From NCBI GenBank assembly GCA_903831545.1, contig CAIKYI010000064.1, positions 1 through 5,878 of the forward strand: a stretch of DNA of 5,878 bases, in the 5' to 3' direction. The position numbers and the translations under genes were made by a program. The notes beneath the pieces were generated by a model. The model saw only the letters and a program-made list of their open reading frames with translations, searched no databases and was not told the origin of the DNA. Shown here piece by piece: positions 5,671 to 5,878 of this stretch (within the stretch, counting starts at the first letter, position 1; each line of letters starts with the position of its first letter). This stretch comes from an uncultured Methylobacter sp. (lineage in GTDB: Bacteria; Pseudomonadota; Gammaproteobacteria; Methylococcales; Methylomonadaceae).

Positions 5671-5878
5671 ATGTCTATTCAAAAAGAATTTGTGCTACGT
5701 TATCAAATTGACGGGCATGTAAGATTTCAAATTCCCGCTCAAATTTGCAATATCGATGTAGCAAAAGCAGTTACGGATGGCATTTCAGGGATAGACGGCG
5801 TATACCGCGTGCATCTCTATCGCAATCAACAAAAATTATCTATTCGTTACAATGATGTTGTTTGTGACTTCCCGTCAT
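5671..5878 (+). CDS. HMA-like N-terminal domain, probably of a heavy-metal P1B ATPase (5' part only)
   Basis: The first 69 codons of a gene that runs off the window. The residues fit a ferredoxin-like HMA-type fold: strand GHVRFQIPA (15-23), helix VAKAVTDGISGIDGV (30-44), strand YRVHLY (45-50), a turn, then KLSIRYND (55-62). The pattern G-VRF-P ... GV--V ... L-I-Y is typical of the divergent heavy-metal-associated domain that precedes the membrane part of some P1B ATPases and also occurs as a free small protein. The normal metal-binding CxxC is absent; only single cysteines at 26 and 65 are seen. Together with the two genes upstream this suggests a metal exporter unit, but no catalytic motif (TGE, CPx, DKTGT) is inside the window, so the ATPase call depends on sequence beyond 5878. 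A 12-nt ribosome spacing and a hairpin just upstream suggest low or controlled expression. Confidence 0.7.
   Translation, partial: MSIQKEFVLRYQIDGHVRFQIPAQICNIDVAKAVTDGISGIDGVYRVHLYRNQQKLSIRYNDVVCDFPS

Noticed and set aside
1..5878. tRNA, rRNA, CRISPR array, insertion sequence or attachment site
   Set aside because: Both strands were read for cloverleaf ends, regularly spaced repeats, transposase motifs and terminal inverted repeats with target duplications; none was found.

Overview
The window looks like part of the chromosome of a fairly AT-rich gammaproteobacterium. A methanotroph-type (Methylococcales) relative is possible, but that is inferred only from the mix of families and the base composition; no taxonomic marker gene is present. 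The theme is metal handling at both ends, with a membrane c-di-GMP signalling gene and a long regulatory region between them.

Left part (1-1388): the last 297 codons of a CzcA/CusA-type heavy-metal RND efflux pump run rightward and end at a textbook terminator (936-967). Facing it is a small secreted Rap1a/Tai-like protein on the minus strand, with no effector gene beside it. Middle (1507-3582, minus): a 691-residue inner-membrane diguanylate cyclase with a PilJ-type periplasmic sensor, two PAS domains and a GGDEF domain that keeps its RxxD inhibitory site.

The 536-bp divergent region (3583-4118) is the most information-rich stretch. It has a sigma-70-like promoter for the cyclase. For the rightward gene it has, in order, two GTCATATGAC-type dyads 31 bp apart (a third copy lies farther upstream), a full match to the IHF consensus, and a -24/-12 (sigma-54) promoter with GG and GC at the correct spacing. 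That is the layout of an enhancer-dependent promoter. The gene it would drive is a 72-residue single-span membrane protein that looks truncated, followed by about 700 bp without a convincing gene but with several hairpins.

Right part (5041-5878): a stand-alone CxxC...FCCxGC metal-binding protein, an 88-residue single-span protein ending in an acidic helix, a strong hairpin terminator/attenuator, and the first 69 codons of a protein with an HMA-like fold that lacks the usual CxxC. The last is probably the N-terminus of a heavy-metal P1B ATPase or a free HMA-like protein. A plausible reading is a split metal-export unit whose thiol module is encoded separately from the pump. No tRNA, rRNA, CRISPR array or insertion sequence was seen.
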